Shown one piece after another: positions 47,497 through 55,147 of a DNA stretch of 64,000 bases. The position numbers and the translations under genes are program-made. Source of the DNA: Flavobacterium branchiicola (lineage in GTDB: Bacteria; Bacteroidota; Bacteroidia; Flavobacteriales; Flavobacteriaceae); assembly GCF_018383905.1 (NCBI RefSeq), contig NZ_JAGYWA010000003.1, positions 460,931 through 524,930 of the forward strand, given 5' to 3'. Every line of letters begins with the position of its first letter. The first letter of the stretch is position 1. The notes under the pieces are model-generated. The model did no database searches, was not told where the DNA came from, and saw only the letters and a list, made by a program, of their open reading frames with translations.

Positions 47497-47597
47497 TGTC
47501 ATTTCGAGGAACGAGAAATCGCACTAGAAACTCTACAAAGATTGGCGACCACTGTTGCGTAATTTCGTGTGTGATTTCTCCTTGCGTCGAAATGACA
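47497..47597. repeat. Dispersed palindromic repeat, family B, copy 2
   Basis: The arms read TGTCATTTCGAGGAACGAG on the left and CTTGCGTCGAAATGACA on the right, so the arms are inverted relative to copy 1, while the core CAAAGATTGGCGA keeps the same direction. It lies between the SDR and AraC genes. Confidence 0.88.
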
Positions 47598-47664
47598 AAC
47601 TGATCGAAAAAATCCGTTTATATCAACTTTACTCTTTTAAATCAGCGTGAAAAAAACGTTTAAC

Positions 47665-47709
47665 AAAATCAGACAGCATTCTACAACTTAGAGTGCTGCC
47701 TGATTTTTT
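47665..47709 (+). terminator. Strong terminator-like hairpin directly before the AraC gene
   Basis: AAATCAG-A-CAGCA-T-TCT pairs with AGA-G-TGCTG-C-CTGATTT around a 7-nt loop and runs into six T residues. It ends 13 bp before the AraC ATG and abuts a TAAATTTG -7 element (47711-47718). It should stop read-through from the SDR gene. Confidence 0.75.
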
Positions 47710-47722
47710 CTAAATTTGTATT

Positions 47723-48535
47723 ATGGATACTTCAAAACCAACTCAAAAAACATCGCCTATTGCCTACTCTTGCTATTTCAGTCAAAATAGAGAGGGTGAA
47801 CAATTTTCTGCGGAACATGCTATAAGTTTTCAGATTTCTGGTGTTCTTACTTTAAATGATGGTGAAAAAGAATATGTTTTTAATCCTGGAGATTTTCGGT
47901 TTATTAAACGAAATCAGCTTATTAAATTCCTCAAACAACCCGAACCAAATGCAGCTTTTCAGTCTGTTTCTATTTATTTGACTCAGGCTGCTTTGCGTGA
48001 TTATTCGATACAATACAATCAAAAAACCAATCTCATTAAAAATCCGGAAACGCAAACGGTTTATCAATTGAAACCAACTGCATTGCTAAAAAGTCTGATG
48101 GATTCTTTGATTCCGTACATTAATGAAGACCAAATGATTAATAAAGAACTTCAGGCTTTAAAAGTGAATGAAGCGATTAATATCTTATTGCAATGCAAAC
48201 CGGAATTAAAGGATATTTTGTTTGATTTTAGTGAACCAGGAAAAATTGATCTGGAAGCCTTCATGAAAAAGAATTTTCATTTTAATGTACAACTGGAGCG
48301 TTTTGCTTATTTAACAGGTCGAAGTCTGGCTACTTTTAAAAGAGATTTTCAACGTATATTCGATAATTCCCCTAGTCGATGGCTATTGCAAAAAAGACTT
48401 CAGGAAGCGTATTATCAAATTAAAGAAAAAGGAAAAACCCCATCAGAAGTATATCTTGAAGTGGGCTTTGAGGATTTATCGCATTTCTCATTTGCTTTTA
48501 AGAAACAGTTTGGATTGCCGCCTTCTAAGGTTTAA
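47723..48535 (+). CDS. AraC-family transcriptional regulator
   Basis: The 270-residue protein has an N-terminal effector domain of about 110 residues (SFQISGVLTLNDGEKEYVFN), a linker, and a C-terminal AraC helix-turn-helix pair (about 175-268). The latter contains RFAYLTGRSLATFKRDFQRI, PSEVYLEVGFEDLSHFSFAF and the terminal FGLPPSK. The -7 element TAAATTTG ends only 4 bp before the ATG, so the mRNA may be nearly leaderless. It is a candidate controller of the SDR upstream and of the TTGTCC promoters. Confidence 0.9.
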   Translation: MDTSKPTQKTSPIAYSCYFSQNREGEQFSAEHAISFQISGVLTLNDGEKEYVFNPGDFRFIKRNQLIKFLKQPEPNAAFQSVSIYLTQAALRDYSIQYNQKTNLIKNPETQTVYQLKPTALLKSLMDSLIPYINEDQMINKELQALKVNEAINILLQCKPELKDILFDFSEPGKIDLEAFMKKNFHFNVQLERFAYLTGRSLATFKRDFQRIFDNSPSRWLLQKRLQEAYYQIKEKGKTPSEVYLEVGFEDLSHFSFAFKKQFGLPPSKV

Positions 48536-48540
48536 GAAGT

Positions 48541-48604
48541 TTGTTTCAGGTTTTCTTTGTTTCAGGTTTTCTTTGTTTCAGGTTTTCTTTGTTTCAGGTT
48601 TTTC
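48541..48604. repeat. Four tandem copies of a 16-bp repeat
   Basis: TTTCAGGTTTTCTTTG is repeated about four times directly after the AraC stop codon. The copies are essentially identical, which suggests recent slippage. Reading frames across it are repeat artefacts. Confidence 0.85.
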
Positions 48605-48628
48605 AAACTACATTCTCTGTCAGTAGCT

Positions 48629-48756
48629 TGTCATCTCGACGAAGGAGAGATCACACAAGAAACTCCACACAGCATATCGCCAATCTTTGTCGACAAACTA
48701 GTGCGATTTGCTTCGCCTGTTCGCTGTCACTCGAGTCTCGTTCCTCGAAATGACAA
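48629..48756. repeat. Dispersed palindromic repeat, family B, copy 3
   Basis: The arms TGTCATCTCGACGAAGGAGA and TCTCGTTCCTCGAAATGACA run as in copy 1, but the core appears as ATCGCCAATCTTTGTCGAC, the reverse complement of the core in the other copies. This copy is about 25 bp longer near its right arm. Confidence 0.88.
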
Positions 48757-48778
48757 ATTTAAGACTTTGTACTATTGA

Positions 48779-49546
48779 CTACCTATTCTCCAGCCAGCTC
48801 AAAAATGCTGTTGCTTTTTCTTTTCCTACCAATAATTTCTCCTCGGTTGGAATAGTCAATTTTAGAATTAATTTTCTTGAGAAATAATGTTCTGCTTCTC
48901 TAATCGCAGAGAAATTCACCAGATATTGTCTATTGGTTCTAAAAAACTGAATTGGTGACAATAGTTTATGAACTTCATCAAGAGATTGTGTAATTTGATA
49001 TTCTGCCTTATCGAAAGTTACGATTGTTGGCGTTTCATTTTTAATGTAGAAAAAGGCAATATTCTCTGTTTGAATGGTTTGGTACTTATTATTTTTGAAT
49101 ACCAAAAAACTGCTTTTCCCTTTATTTTCTCCCGTTCTGGTTAACAAATAATCAAAATCGGGCATCATTTTTTTATTGCGCTGAAAGAAATTCTTCAGTT
49201 CTCCTGCTTTCTTAATGGCTTGCGAAATACTATCTCTTGAAAAAGGTTTTAGTACATAATCGATTCCGTTTGCTTTGAAAGCTTCGATGGCATAATCATC
49301 AAAAGCGGTACAAAAAATTACGGGAGACAAAACCTCTACATTTTTAAAAATTTCGAAACACAAACCATCGGCAAGCTGAATATCCATAAAAATCAAATCA
49401 GGCTGATCGTTCTCTAAAAGATAACTTACAGCGCCGTCGATACTCTGAATATACGATAAAATTTGGGCATCAGGTCTGATACTCAAAATAAGCTGACCCA
49501 ATGCTTTGGCCGTTTTTACTTCATCTTCAATTACTATGATAGTCAT
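48779..49546 (-). CDS. LytTR-family response regulator
   Basis: The 255-residue protein has a receiver domain with IEDE, the phospho-acceptor Asp in LIFMDIQLADG and LKPF carrying the conserved lysine. A LytTR DNA-binding domain follows (about 145-250) with YQTIQTENIAFFYIKNETP and IQFFRTNRQYLVNFSAI. It overlaps the upstream sensor kinase gene by 20 bp. The pair should form a LytS/AlgZ-type two-component system; targets are unknown. Confidence 0.94.
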   Translation of the reverse strand: MTIIVIEDEVKTAKALGQLILSIRPDAQILSYIQSIDGAVSYLLENDQPDLIFMDIQLADGLCFEIFKNVEVLSPVIFCTAFDDYAIEAFKANGIDYVLKPFSRDSISQAIKKAGELKNFFQRNKKMMPDFDYLLTRTGENKGKSSFLVFKNNKYQTIQTENIAFFYIKNETPTIVTFDKAEYQITQSLDEVHKLLSPIQFFRTNRQYLVNFSAIREAEHYFSRKLILKLTIPTEEKLLVGKEKATAFLSWLENR

Positions 49547-50543
49547 AAATTAGTGGTATTTTAACTTTAAAAATAGTGTCGTTTTTGTCAATTTCAATCT
49601 CTTTGTGCACCAAATGCATAAAACGCTGATTAATATTATCTAAACCAACTCCGGTTGATAATACGCCACGTTTGAGCTGAATCGGATTTTCAATTACCAG
49701 AAAATCATTTTCAGTATACAATCTGATTTTTAATGGCTTATCCAGCGAAACCACATTATGCTTAATGCAGTTTTCAATTAATAATTGCAAAGAAAAAGGC
49801 GGGATTGCCGAATCGTATTGTTTTTCGTCGATCTCATTTATAACTTCAAATCCATCTTCAAAGCGGGCTTTCAGTAAATAAACATATGAATCCAGAATCT
49901 GAAGTTCTTCCCGTAAAGGTATCAAATCCATTTTTCTGCTTTCTAATGTAAAACGGTAAAAATCAGATAACTTCAGAATAAAATCGGCACTCTGCGGATC
50001 CTGCATTTCTACCATCGATTTGAGTGTGTTCAGACTATTAAACAAAAAATGCGGATTTACCTGTTGTTTCAAAAGTTCGTATTGAGCACCAAGATGTACG
50101 GCTTTTGTTCGCTCTAATTCTACACCCATTTGCTGGGTTTGATAATTCTGAAAAAGTAAATGCAAAAACATATAGACAATCAGATTAATCAAAACTCCAC
50201 GCAATTCAAACATAATCGGCGCATCCATTTTTGAGACCTGAAAAAGTTCCTGATGCGCGATTACCAGTATCACCATCAGCAGAATTCCCATTACGACACT
50301 CAACAATAATTTCCAGTTAAATAAGCTTTTATTAACGCGTTGCGAAGAAAATTTAGGCAAACTGTAAATGTTATAATACCATATAAAAAGGGAAAACAAC
50401 AATGTAATCGAAGAATTGATAACAAGGTCTCCGGGAGTTGAATCAACGTCGAATAATTTAGGCACCGAAGCCAGAATTGCAAGCGCTATAGAACTTCCCC
50501 AAATCACTTTAGGCGAAACCTGAAAGCGTTTTACTTTTTCCAT
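49527..50543 (-). CDS. LytS/AlgZ-type sensor histidine kinase
   Basis: The 338-residue protein has four predicted N-terminal membrane helices (about 15-145), then the His_kinase signature LLKQQVNPHFLFNSLNTLKS with the phospho-accepting histidine, and a compact ATPase domain with PPFSLQLLIENCIKHNV and STGVGLDNINQRF. This group signals to LytTR regulators, and the LytTR gene overlaps its 3' end. No extracellular sensory domain is visible, so sensing is probably within the membrane. Confidence 0.94.
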   Translation of the reverse strand: MEKVKRFQVSPKVIWGSSIALAILASVPKLFDVDSTPGDLVINSSITLLFSLFIWYYNIYSLPKFSSQRVNKSLFNWKLLLSVVMGILLMVILVIAHQELFQVSKMDAPIMFELRGVLINLIVYMFLHLLFQNYQTQQMGVELERTKAVHLGAQYELLKQQVNPHFLFNSLNTLKSMVEMQDPQSADFILKLSDFYRFTLESRKMDLIPLREELQILDSYVYLLKARFEDGFEVINEIDEKQYDSAIPPFSLQLLIENCIKHNVVSLDKPLKIRLYTENDFLVIENPIQLKRGVLSTGVGLDNINQRFMHLVHKEIEIDKNDTIFKVKIPLIYDYHSN

Positions 50544-50627
50544 AATTGTAATTGTTTTTTTATCCTTCCTGTCAAAGATAAGTTTATTTTGAAAAATTAT
50601 TTCATGCAGATTTTTTTCTTCACAAAG

Positions 50628-50734
50628 TTTGTCATTTCGACTGAAAGGAGAAATCGCACTAGAAACTCTACAAAGATTGGCACCATTCTGTACGGAGCTA
50701 CTTGCGGAGATTTCTCGTTCCTCGAAATGACAAA
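50628..50734. repeat. Dispersed palindromic repeat, family B, copy 4
   Basis: The arms TTTGTCATTTCGACTGAAAG and CGTTCCTCGAAATGACAAA enclose the core CAAAGATTGGCACC, in the same orientation as copy 1. It lies between the sensor kinase promoter and the DUF1223 gene. Confidence 0.88.
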
Positions 50735-50779
50735 TTTGGTGACGTAAATCGTGAAAACTAATCTGCGAGAAACAAACCT

Positions 50780-51514
50780 CTAAGCTCGTTTTACTCCTAA
50801 AATAGCCCCAGAATTCATATCCTGTACAAATCCGATAATTTCGAAATCTTGCGTATTGTAGTTTTTAGGTAAATGCACTGTTGCTGTTCCTTTTTTGGTT
50901 TTGTTTAAATCTACACTTTGCAACTGGCGAACGATTTGATAATGCGACAAAACACGATGCGCATTCTCTCCTCTTTTTACATTACTTTTTGCAGCTTTCT
51001 GAACAAAGGCAATCAATAATCGACTGTTTTTTGAATTTTCCTCAACATTGTAATTTACAGCGAGAGTATTATCATTCTGCGTCGCTTCTAAACTTAAACC
51101 CGCTTTTGCAGTTGTAGAAAGTGCCGTTTTAATTCCGTTACGAACTATAGTTTCCTGAGAGGCAATAAAATCAGTTTTCCCGTTTATGATAACCTGAGGT
51201 GTATAAATAGGCTCTTTCCCCAGAAAATCTGCATAAGCATATTGTCTTTTAGTATAATCAGCATTGCTAAAAATATCTTTCCAGCCTTGTTTGTCCCAAT
51301 AATCAACATGATACGCAAGAACATATACATTTTTGTCTTTTAATTCATCCTGAAGTTTCCCTAGTAATTCATCCGCAGGCGGACAACTCGAACAACCTTC
51401 TGAAGTATACAATTCTAAAAGGGCAAAACCTTTTTTATCTAAACTATTCTGACCGAACATGATGCTTCCGTTTAGAAGAAACAACATTGTAAAAGCGGTT
51501 ACTATATTTTTCAT
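50780..51514 (-). CDS. DUF1223-type secreted thioredoxin-fold protein
   Basis: The ATG at 51514 opens a signal peptide, MKNIVTAFTMLFLLNGSIMF; an ATG at 51592 would precede it with 26 unrelated residues encoded in a repeat-like leader. The 244-residue protein has the DUF1223 hallmark LLELYTSEGCSSCPPADELL with a CxxC pair, followed by VLAYHVDYWDKQGWKDIFSN. The fold resembles thioredoxin, but the function of the family is not established. It is likely periplasmic and stands alone. Confidence 0.85.
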   Translation of the reverse strand: MKNIVTAFTMLFLLNGSIMFGQNSLDKKGFALLELYTSEGCSSCPPADELLGKLQDELKDKNVYVLAYHVDYWDKQGWKDIFSNADYTKRQYAYADFLGKEPIYTPQVIINGKTDFIASQETIVRNGIKTALSTTAKAGLSLEATQNDNTLAVNYNVEENSKNSRLLIAFVQKAAKSNVKRGENAHRVLSHYQIVRQLQSVDLNKTKKGTATVHLPKNYNTQDFEIIGFVQDMNSGAILGVKRA

Positions 51515-51539
51515 TTGTTTTATTTTTTTATTTGTTTGT

Positions 51540-51715
51540 GAAATTGTGAAATTGTGAGATGAAAGATTGAAGATTGAAGATTGAAGAAGCAAGAGGCAAG
51601 ATTTGACATGAACCTGCTACTTTAATCTTGTCTCTTTCTTCTTGCTTCTTATCTCTTGCTTCTTGCCTCTTATCTCTTGTCTCTAACTTCTTTCTTCTAG
51701 CCTCTTACCCACTAT
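51540..51715. repeat. Low-complexity purine/pyrimidine-strand repeats
   Basis: Short repeats such as GATTGAA (three in a row near 51565) are followed by a pyrimidine-rich run of CTTGCTTCTTATCTCTTG-type repeats up to about 51705. The left part is purine-rich and the right part pyrimidine-rich, so the region could fold back on itself. No ORF is present. Confidence 0.65.
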
Positions 51716-51721
51716 CAAAGA

Positions 51722-52735
51722 TTATTTAGTAACATCAATTATTGCCTGAGCAAATGCTTTCGGATCTTCTTGTGGCACGTTGTGTCCGATACCTTTTAAT
51801 ATTCTGTGCTCGTATTTTCCTGTAAATTTGTTGGCATACGCTTTTCCATCCGCGAAAGCGCCATCAAAGTCAGAACCAATAGTAATCGTTGGAACTTTAA
51901 TTTCTGGTCTTGCTGCCAAACGTTTTTCTAAAGCATCATATTTAGATTCCCCACCTTCAAGAGATTGTCTCCATCTGTAATTGTGAATCACGATTGCCAC
52001 ATGATCCGGATTGTCAAAAGACTGCGCAGTTTGATCGTAAGTTGCTTTGTCGAAATTCCATAGCGGAGAAGCAATTTTCCAGATTAGTTTATTAAAATCG
52101 TATGTATTTTGAGTATATCCAACTTTACCTCTTTCGGTTGCAAAGTAATATTGGTACCACCATCCTAATTCTGCTGTTGGAGGAAGCGGTTTTAAATTTG
52201 CTTCAAGATTTACCACCAAATAACCACTTACAGATACCAAACCTTTTACACGTTCCGGCCAAAGAGCCGATACTACTACCGCAGTTCTTGCACCCCAGTC
52301 AAATCCACCAATTACGGCCTTATCAATTTTTAAAGCGTCCATAAAAGCAATTATATCGCTTGCCAGTGCCGCTTGCTGACCGTTTCTAAAAGTATCCTTA
52401 GAAAGAAAAGTTGTAGTTCCAAATCCTCTTAAATAAGGAGTAAAAACGTGATATCCTTTTGCAACCAAAATTGGAACTACTTCATTGTAACTGTGAATGT
52501 CATAAGGCCAGCCGTGAAGTAAAATCACCGGAGTTCCTGTTGATGGACCAGCTTCTGTATATCCTACGTTTAATAAACCGGCATTAACTTGTTTTAGAGT
52601 TCCAAGAGAACTATTTACTTCGATAGTATTTTGTTTCGGAGCCTGAGCGTTGGTGAAAGTCACATTCAAAAAAAGTACTGCGATTAAAACCAATTTTGCT
52701 GAAATGTTGTTTGTAATATTTAATAGCGTTTTCAT
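51722..52735 (-). CDS. Secreted alpha/beta hydrolase (epoxide hydrolase/haloalkane dehalogenase-like)
   Basis: The ATG at 52735 opens a signal peptide (MKTLLNITNN through TFTNAQ); an in-frame ATG at 52783 lies within the promoter. The 337-residue protein has the oxyanion motif HGWPYDIHSY, a nucleophile elbow GGFDWGAR with aspartate in place of serine, and the catalytic histidine in KGIGHNVPQE. Aspartate nucleophiles are used by epoxide hydrolases and haloalkane dehalogenases. Its promoter shares TTGTCC tandem boxes with the second hydrolase at 53694 and the DoxX gene, so the three are probably co-regulated. Confidence 0.9.
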   Translation of the reverse strand: MKTLLNITNNISAKLVLIAVLFLNVTFTNAQAPKQNTIEVNSSLGTLKQVNAGLLNVGYTEAGPSTGTPVILLHGWPYDIHSYNEVVPILVAKGYHVFTPYLRGFGTTTFLSKDTFRNGQQAALASDIIAFMDALKIDKAVIGGFDWGARTAVVVSALWPERVKGLVSVSGYLVVNLEANLKPLPPTAELGWWYQYYFATERGKVGYTQNTYDFNKLIWKIASPLWNFDKATYDQTAQSFDNPDHVAIVIHNYRWRQSLEGGESKYDALEKRLAARPEIKVPTITIGSDFDGAFADGKAYANKFTGKYEHRILKGIGHNVPQEDPKAFAQAIIDVTK

Positions 52736-52780
52736 AATTTTTGTTTTATTGATTAGTTGATTATCAGTTAATTTCTTTGT

Positions 52781-52856
52781 CAAAGATATCTCGGCAATCC
52801 TCGTTTTAAAAGGAGAAAAAAGCTCAAGTGGACAAAGTAAAGGGTGAAATGGACAA
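52781..52856 (-). promoter_or_regulatory. TTGTCC tandem-box promoter, site 2 (alpha/beta hydrolase)
   Basis: On the minus strand TTGTCC occurs at 52856-52851 and 52835-52830, a 21-bp step. The -7 element TATCTTTG occupies 52788-52781, exactly 41 bp after the second box. The first box continues as TTGTCCATTTCACC, which is shared with site 3. Confidence 0.75.
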
Positions 52857-52909
52857 TGGTTTAGTTATGAATTATAAATTATAAGTTATGCATCAAACGT
52901 GCTGATTTA

Positions 52910-53058
52910 ACCGCAAGGTTCGCAAGGCTTTGTGTATAATCTTTCGCCACAGATTATGAGATTAAAAAGGATTTTAAAATCAGTGTTAATCCGTTTGATC
53001 CGTTTAATCTGTGGTCAAATTACGCACAGCTTTGCGTAAATCTTAGCGCTCTTTGCGG
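52910..53058. repeat. Single copy of the CGCAAAG-type palindromic repeat
   Basis: TTAACCGCAAGGTTCGCAAG at the left end and CTCTTTGCGGTTAAA at the right end form outer inverted arms about 150 bp apart, with CACAGATTAT and ATAATCTGTG-like inner arms. The ends match the units of the array at 55148-55790. Confidence 0.7.
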
Positions 53059-53078
53059 TTAAACCACCCGTATTTCAA

Positions 53079-53480
53079 CTATTTTTTCAAAGTTAAAATC
53101 GGTTTTCCTTTTTCTACAATGTAAGTCGCCAGTTCAGAAGCTTTTACGCTGGTATTATTTCTTGCCGAGTGTACCACTCCAGCCGGAATAAAAAGAACTT
53201 CTCCCGCTTTTAGTGTTACAATTCCCTTACCTTCTACTTCATATTCTAATGTACCTTCCAGAACATAAATTACTTCTTCACCCGGATGGTAATGTTTCCC
53301 AAATGCTGCATGACCATCAAAGTCTATACGTGCCTGAACGGTTTCATGTCCCGGAATACTTAAATCGTGTTTTTGCAAATCAGTTCGTTTTATTCCTTGC
53401 GCCGAAACACCAGTTGAAAATAAGGCCACGAAAGCAAGAATAGCAATAATGTTTAATCCGAAGTTTTTATTTGTTTTCAT
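53079..53480 (-). CDS. Secreted cupin-domain protein
   Basis: The ATG at 53480 opens a signal peptide (MKTNKNFGLN through GVSAQ); the longer frame to 53567 adds 29 residues from a repeat element. The 133-residue protein has the cupin motifs with metal-binding histidines and glutamate in GKHYHPGEEVIYVLEGTLEY and the second motif GEVLFIPAGVVHSARN. It is a small exported cupin, perhaps an enzyme or binding protein acting with the neighbouring secreted hydrolases. The substrate is unknown. Confidence 0.88.
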   Translation of the reverse strand: MKTNKNFGLNIIAILAFVALFSTGVSAQGIKRTDLQKHDLSIPGHETVQARIDFDGHAAFGKHYHPGEEVIYVLEGTLEYEVEGKGIVTLKAGEVLFIPAGVVHSARNNTSVKASELATYIVEKGKPILTLKK

Positions 53481-53520
53481 AATATTTTTATTAAATAAAT
53501 TATTTGTTATCGTTGTTGTC

Positions 53521-53680
53521 TTAACACATAGAATCATAGTTTTACTTTGCTTAACAAGGCGTTTCACTTATTTAAATACATCCCGTCCCGAAGTCTCGGG
53601 ATCGGGACTATGTGTCGAAATCTGGATTTCTTCAAATACCTTTTCTGCGTTGAAAATAAATCTATGTTTCTATGTGTTTA
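53521..53680. repeat. Dispersed palindromic repeat, family A, copy 3, with nested insertion
   Basis: The ends TTAACACATAGAATCATAG and CTATGTTTCTATGTGTTTA and the segment GGCGTTTCACTT match copies 1 and 2. In place of the inner CATAGCTATG palindrome, this copy carries a GC-rich hairpin (about 53582-53608): TCCCG-T-CCCGA, loop AGTC, TCGGG-A-TCGGGA. The copy is correspondingly longer (160 bp). Confidence 0.85.
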
Positions 53681-53693
53681 ATAAATTACAGAA

Positions 53694-55001
53694 TTAATGT
53701 TTCCCTCTTAATCCTTTGAAAGCAGAGCGAAGTTCAACCGTAAAAATTTGTGGTTCTTCCCAAGAAGCAAAATGTCCGCCCTTGTTTACCTCATTATAGT
53801 AAGACAGGTTTTTGTATGCTTTTTCGGCCCAGCTTTTTGGCGCTTGGTAAATCTCTCCCGGAAAAACCGTAATGGCAACCGGAATTTTTATATCGGCAGT
53901 TTTTTGTTCCAGAGCATTAAAGTTGTTATTGTTATTCTCCCAGTATAATTGCGCCGAAGAATTGGCCGTATTCGTCAACCAGTACAAAGAAATATCATCC
54001 AGCATTTCATCTTTGGTAAGTGATTTTTCGGCATTTCCACCGCTGTACGTCCAATCGTTGAATTTATCTAAGAAAAACGAAGCCAAACCAACCGGAGAAT
54101 CCGTAAGTCCGTAACCTAAAGTCTGCGGACGTGTCACCATCATTCCGGCATATCCGCCGCCTTTTGTGTATAATTTATTAAGCGAAGCAAACGCTGCTTT
54201 TTCTTTTACAGATAATCCTGCAGGAGCGGGATCACCATCTTTCAATGCTTTAGCAATATCCGCCGGAACCGTAGCCGGCATATTTACGTGAATTCCCAAT
54301 AAACCTTCCGGAGCCTGACGTGCCATGGCATCTGCAATTACAGAACCCCAGTCACCACCTTGCGAAACATAAAATTTATAGCCCAGACGTTTCATTAAAA
54401 CATCCCATGCGCTTCCTATTTTCTCAGGTCCCCAGCCTGTTCCTTTTGGCTTTTCAGAAAAACCGTAACCCGGCATTGACGGAATCACTAAATCAAAAGC
54501 ATCTTCGGCTTTTCCGCCATAAGCAGTTGGATCTGTAAGCGGACCAACTACTTTAAGAAGTTCAAAAACCGATCCCGGCCAGCCATGCGTAATAATCAAT
54601 GGCAATGCATTTTTATGCTTCGATTTGATATGTACAAACTGAATATCCAATCCGTCAATGTTGGTTACAAACTGAGGCAGCGCATTTAGTTTATCTTCTG
54701 CTTTATGCCAGTCATAATCTGTTCCCCAATATTTTACAAGACCCTGAATCTGATTTAATTTTACACCCTGCGATTGGTCGGTTACCGTTTCTGCATCTGG
54801 CCATCTTGTAGCGTTTACACGATTGCGAAGATCTGTAATCGCTTCTTCCGGAACGCTAATATGATACGGCCGTACCAAAGAAGCATCTGTTTTTGATTGT
54901 TTCTCTTTATTCTGTGCAAAAGAAGTTGATGCCACCAAAATAAAAGTTCCTGCTGCAAATGCATTTAAAAAAAGCTGTTTGTTTATTTGAAATGTTTTCA
55001 T
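53694..55001 (-). CDS. Secreted epoxide hydrolase-family protein with EHN domain
   Basis: The ATG at 55001 opens a signal peptide (MKTFQINKQL through STSFAQ); an in-frame ATG at 55046 lies inside the promoter. The 435-residue protein has the epoxide hydrolase N-terminal (EHN) domain with RPYHISVPEEAITDLRNRV and YWGTDYDWHKAE, then an alpha/beta hydrolase core. The core has HGWPGSVFELLKVV, the nucleophile elbow SQGGDWGSV with an aspartate nucleophile, and a C-terminal GGHFASWEEP bearing the catalytic histidine. It probably opens epoxides in the periplasm. It shares promoter boxes with the hydrolase at 51722 and the DoxX gene. Confidence 0.92.
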   Translation of the reverse strand: MKTFQINKQLFLNAFAAGTFILVASTSFAQNKEKQSKTDASLVRPYHISVPEEAITDLRNRVNATRWPDAETVTDQSQGVKLNQIQGLVKYWGTDYDWHKAEDKLNALPQFVTNIDGLDIQFVHIKSKHKNALPLIITHGWPGSVFELLKVVGPLTDPTAYGGKAEDAFDLVIPSMPGYGFSEKPKGTGWGPEKIGSAWDVLMKRLGYKFYVSQGGDWGSVIADAMARQAPEGLLGIHVNMPATVPADIAKALKDGDPAPAGLSVKEKAAFASLNKLYTKGGGYAGMMVTRPQTLGYGLTDSPVGLASFFLDKFNDWTYSGGNAEKSLTKDEMLDDISLYWLTNTANSSAQLYWENNNNNFNALEQKTADIKIPVAITVFPGEIYQAPKSWAEKAYKNLSYYNEVNKGGHFASWEEPQIFTVELRSAFKGLRGKH

Positions 55002-55043
55002 TTTTTTGATTTTAAAATTATTGTTATCGGTTAATTTCTTTGT

Positions 55044-55119
55044 CAAAAGTAGATCGATAACCCTTCTTACGAAATCAGAAAACAGTCCAAACGGACAAAC
55101 TTCAAGGTGAAATGGACAA
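55044..55119 (-). promoter_or_regulatory. TTGTCC tandem-box promoter, site 3 (epoxide hydrolase)
   Basis: On the minus strand TTGTCC occurs at 55119-55114 and 55098-55093, a 21-bp step. The -7 element TACTTTTG occupies 55051-55044, exactly 41 bp after the second box. The stretch TTTGACAAAGAAATTAAC at the -7 element and just downstream is shared with site 2. Confidence 0.75.
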
Positions 55120-55147
55120 TGCTTAAGTTATGTTGAAATGTGCGTAT

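Noticed and set aside
48541..48778. Short reading frames over the 16-bp repeats (FQVFFVSGFLCF)
   Set aside because: Repeat translation running into a family B element; no start context or conservation expected.
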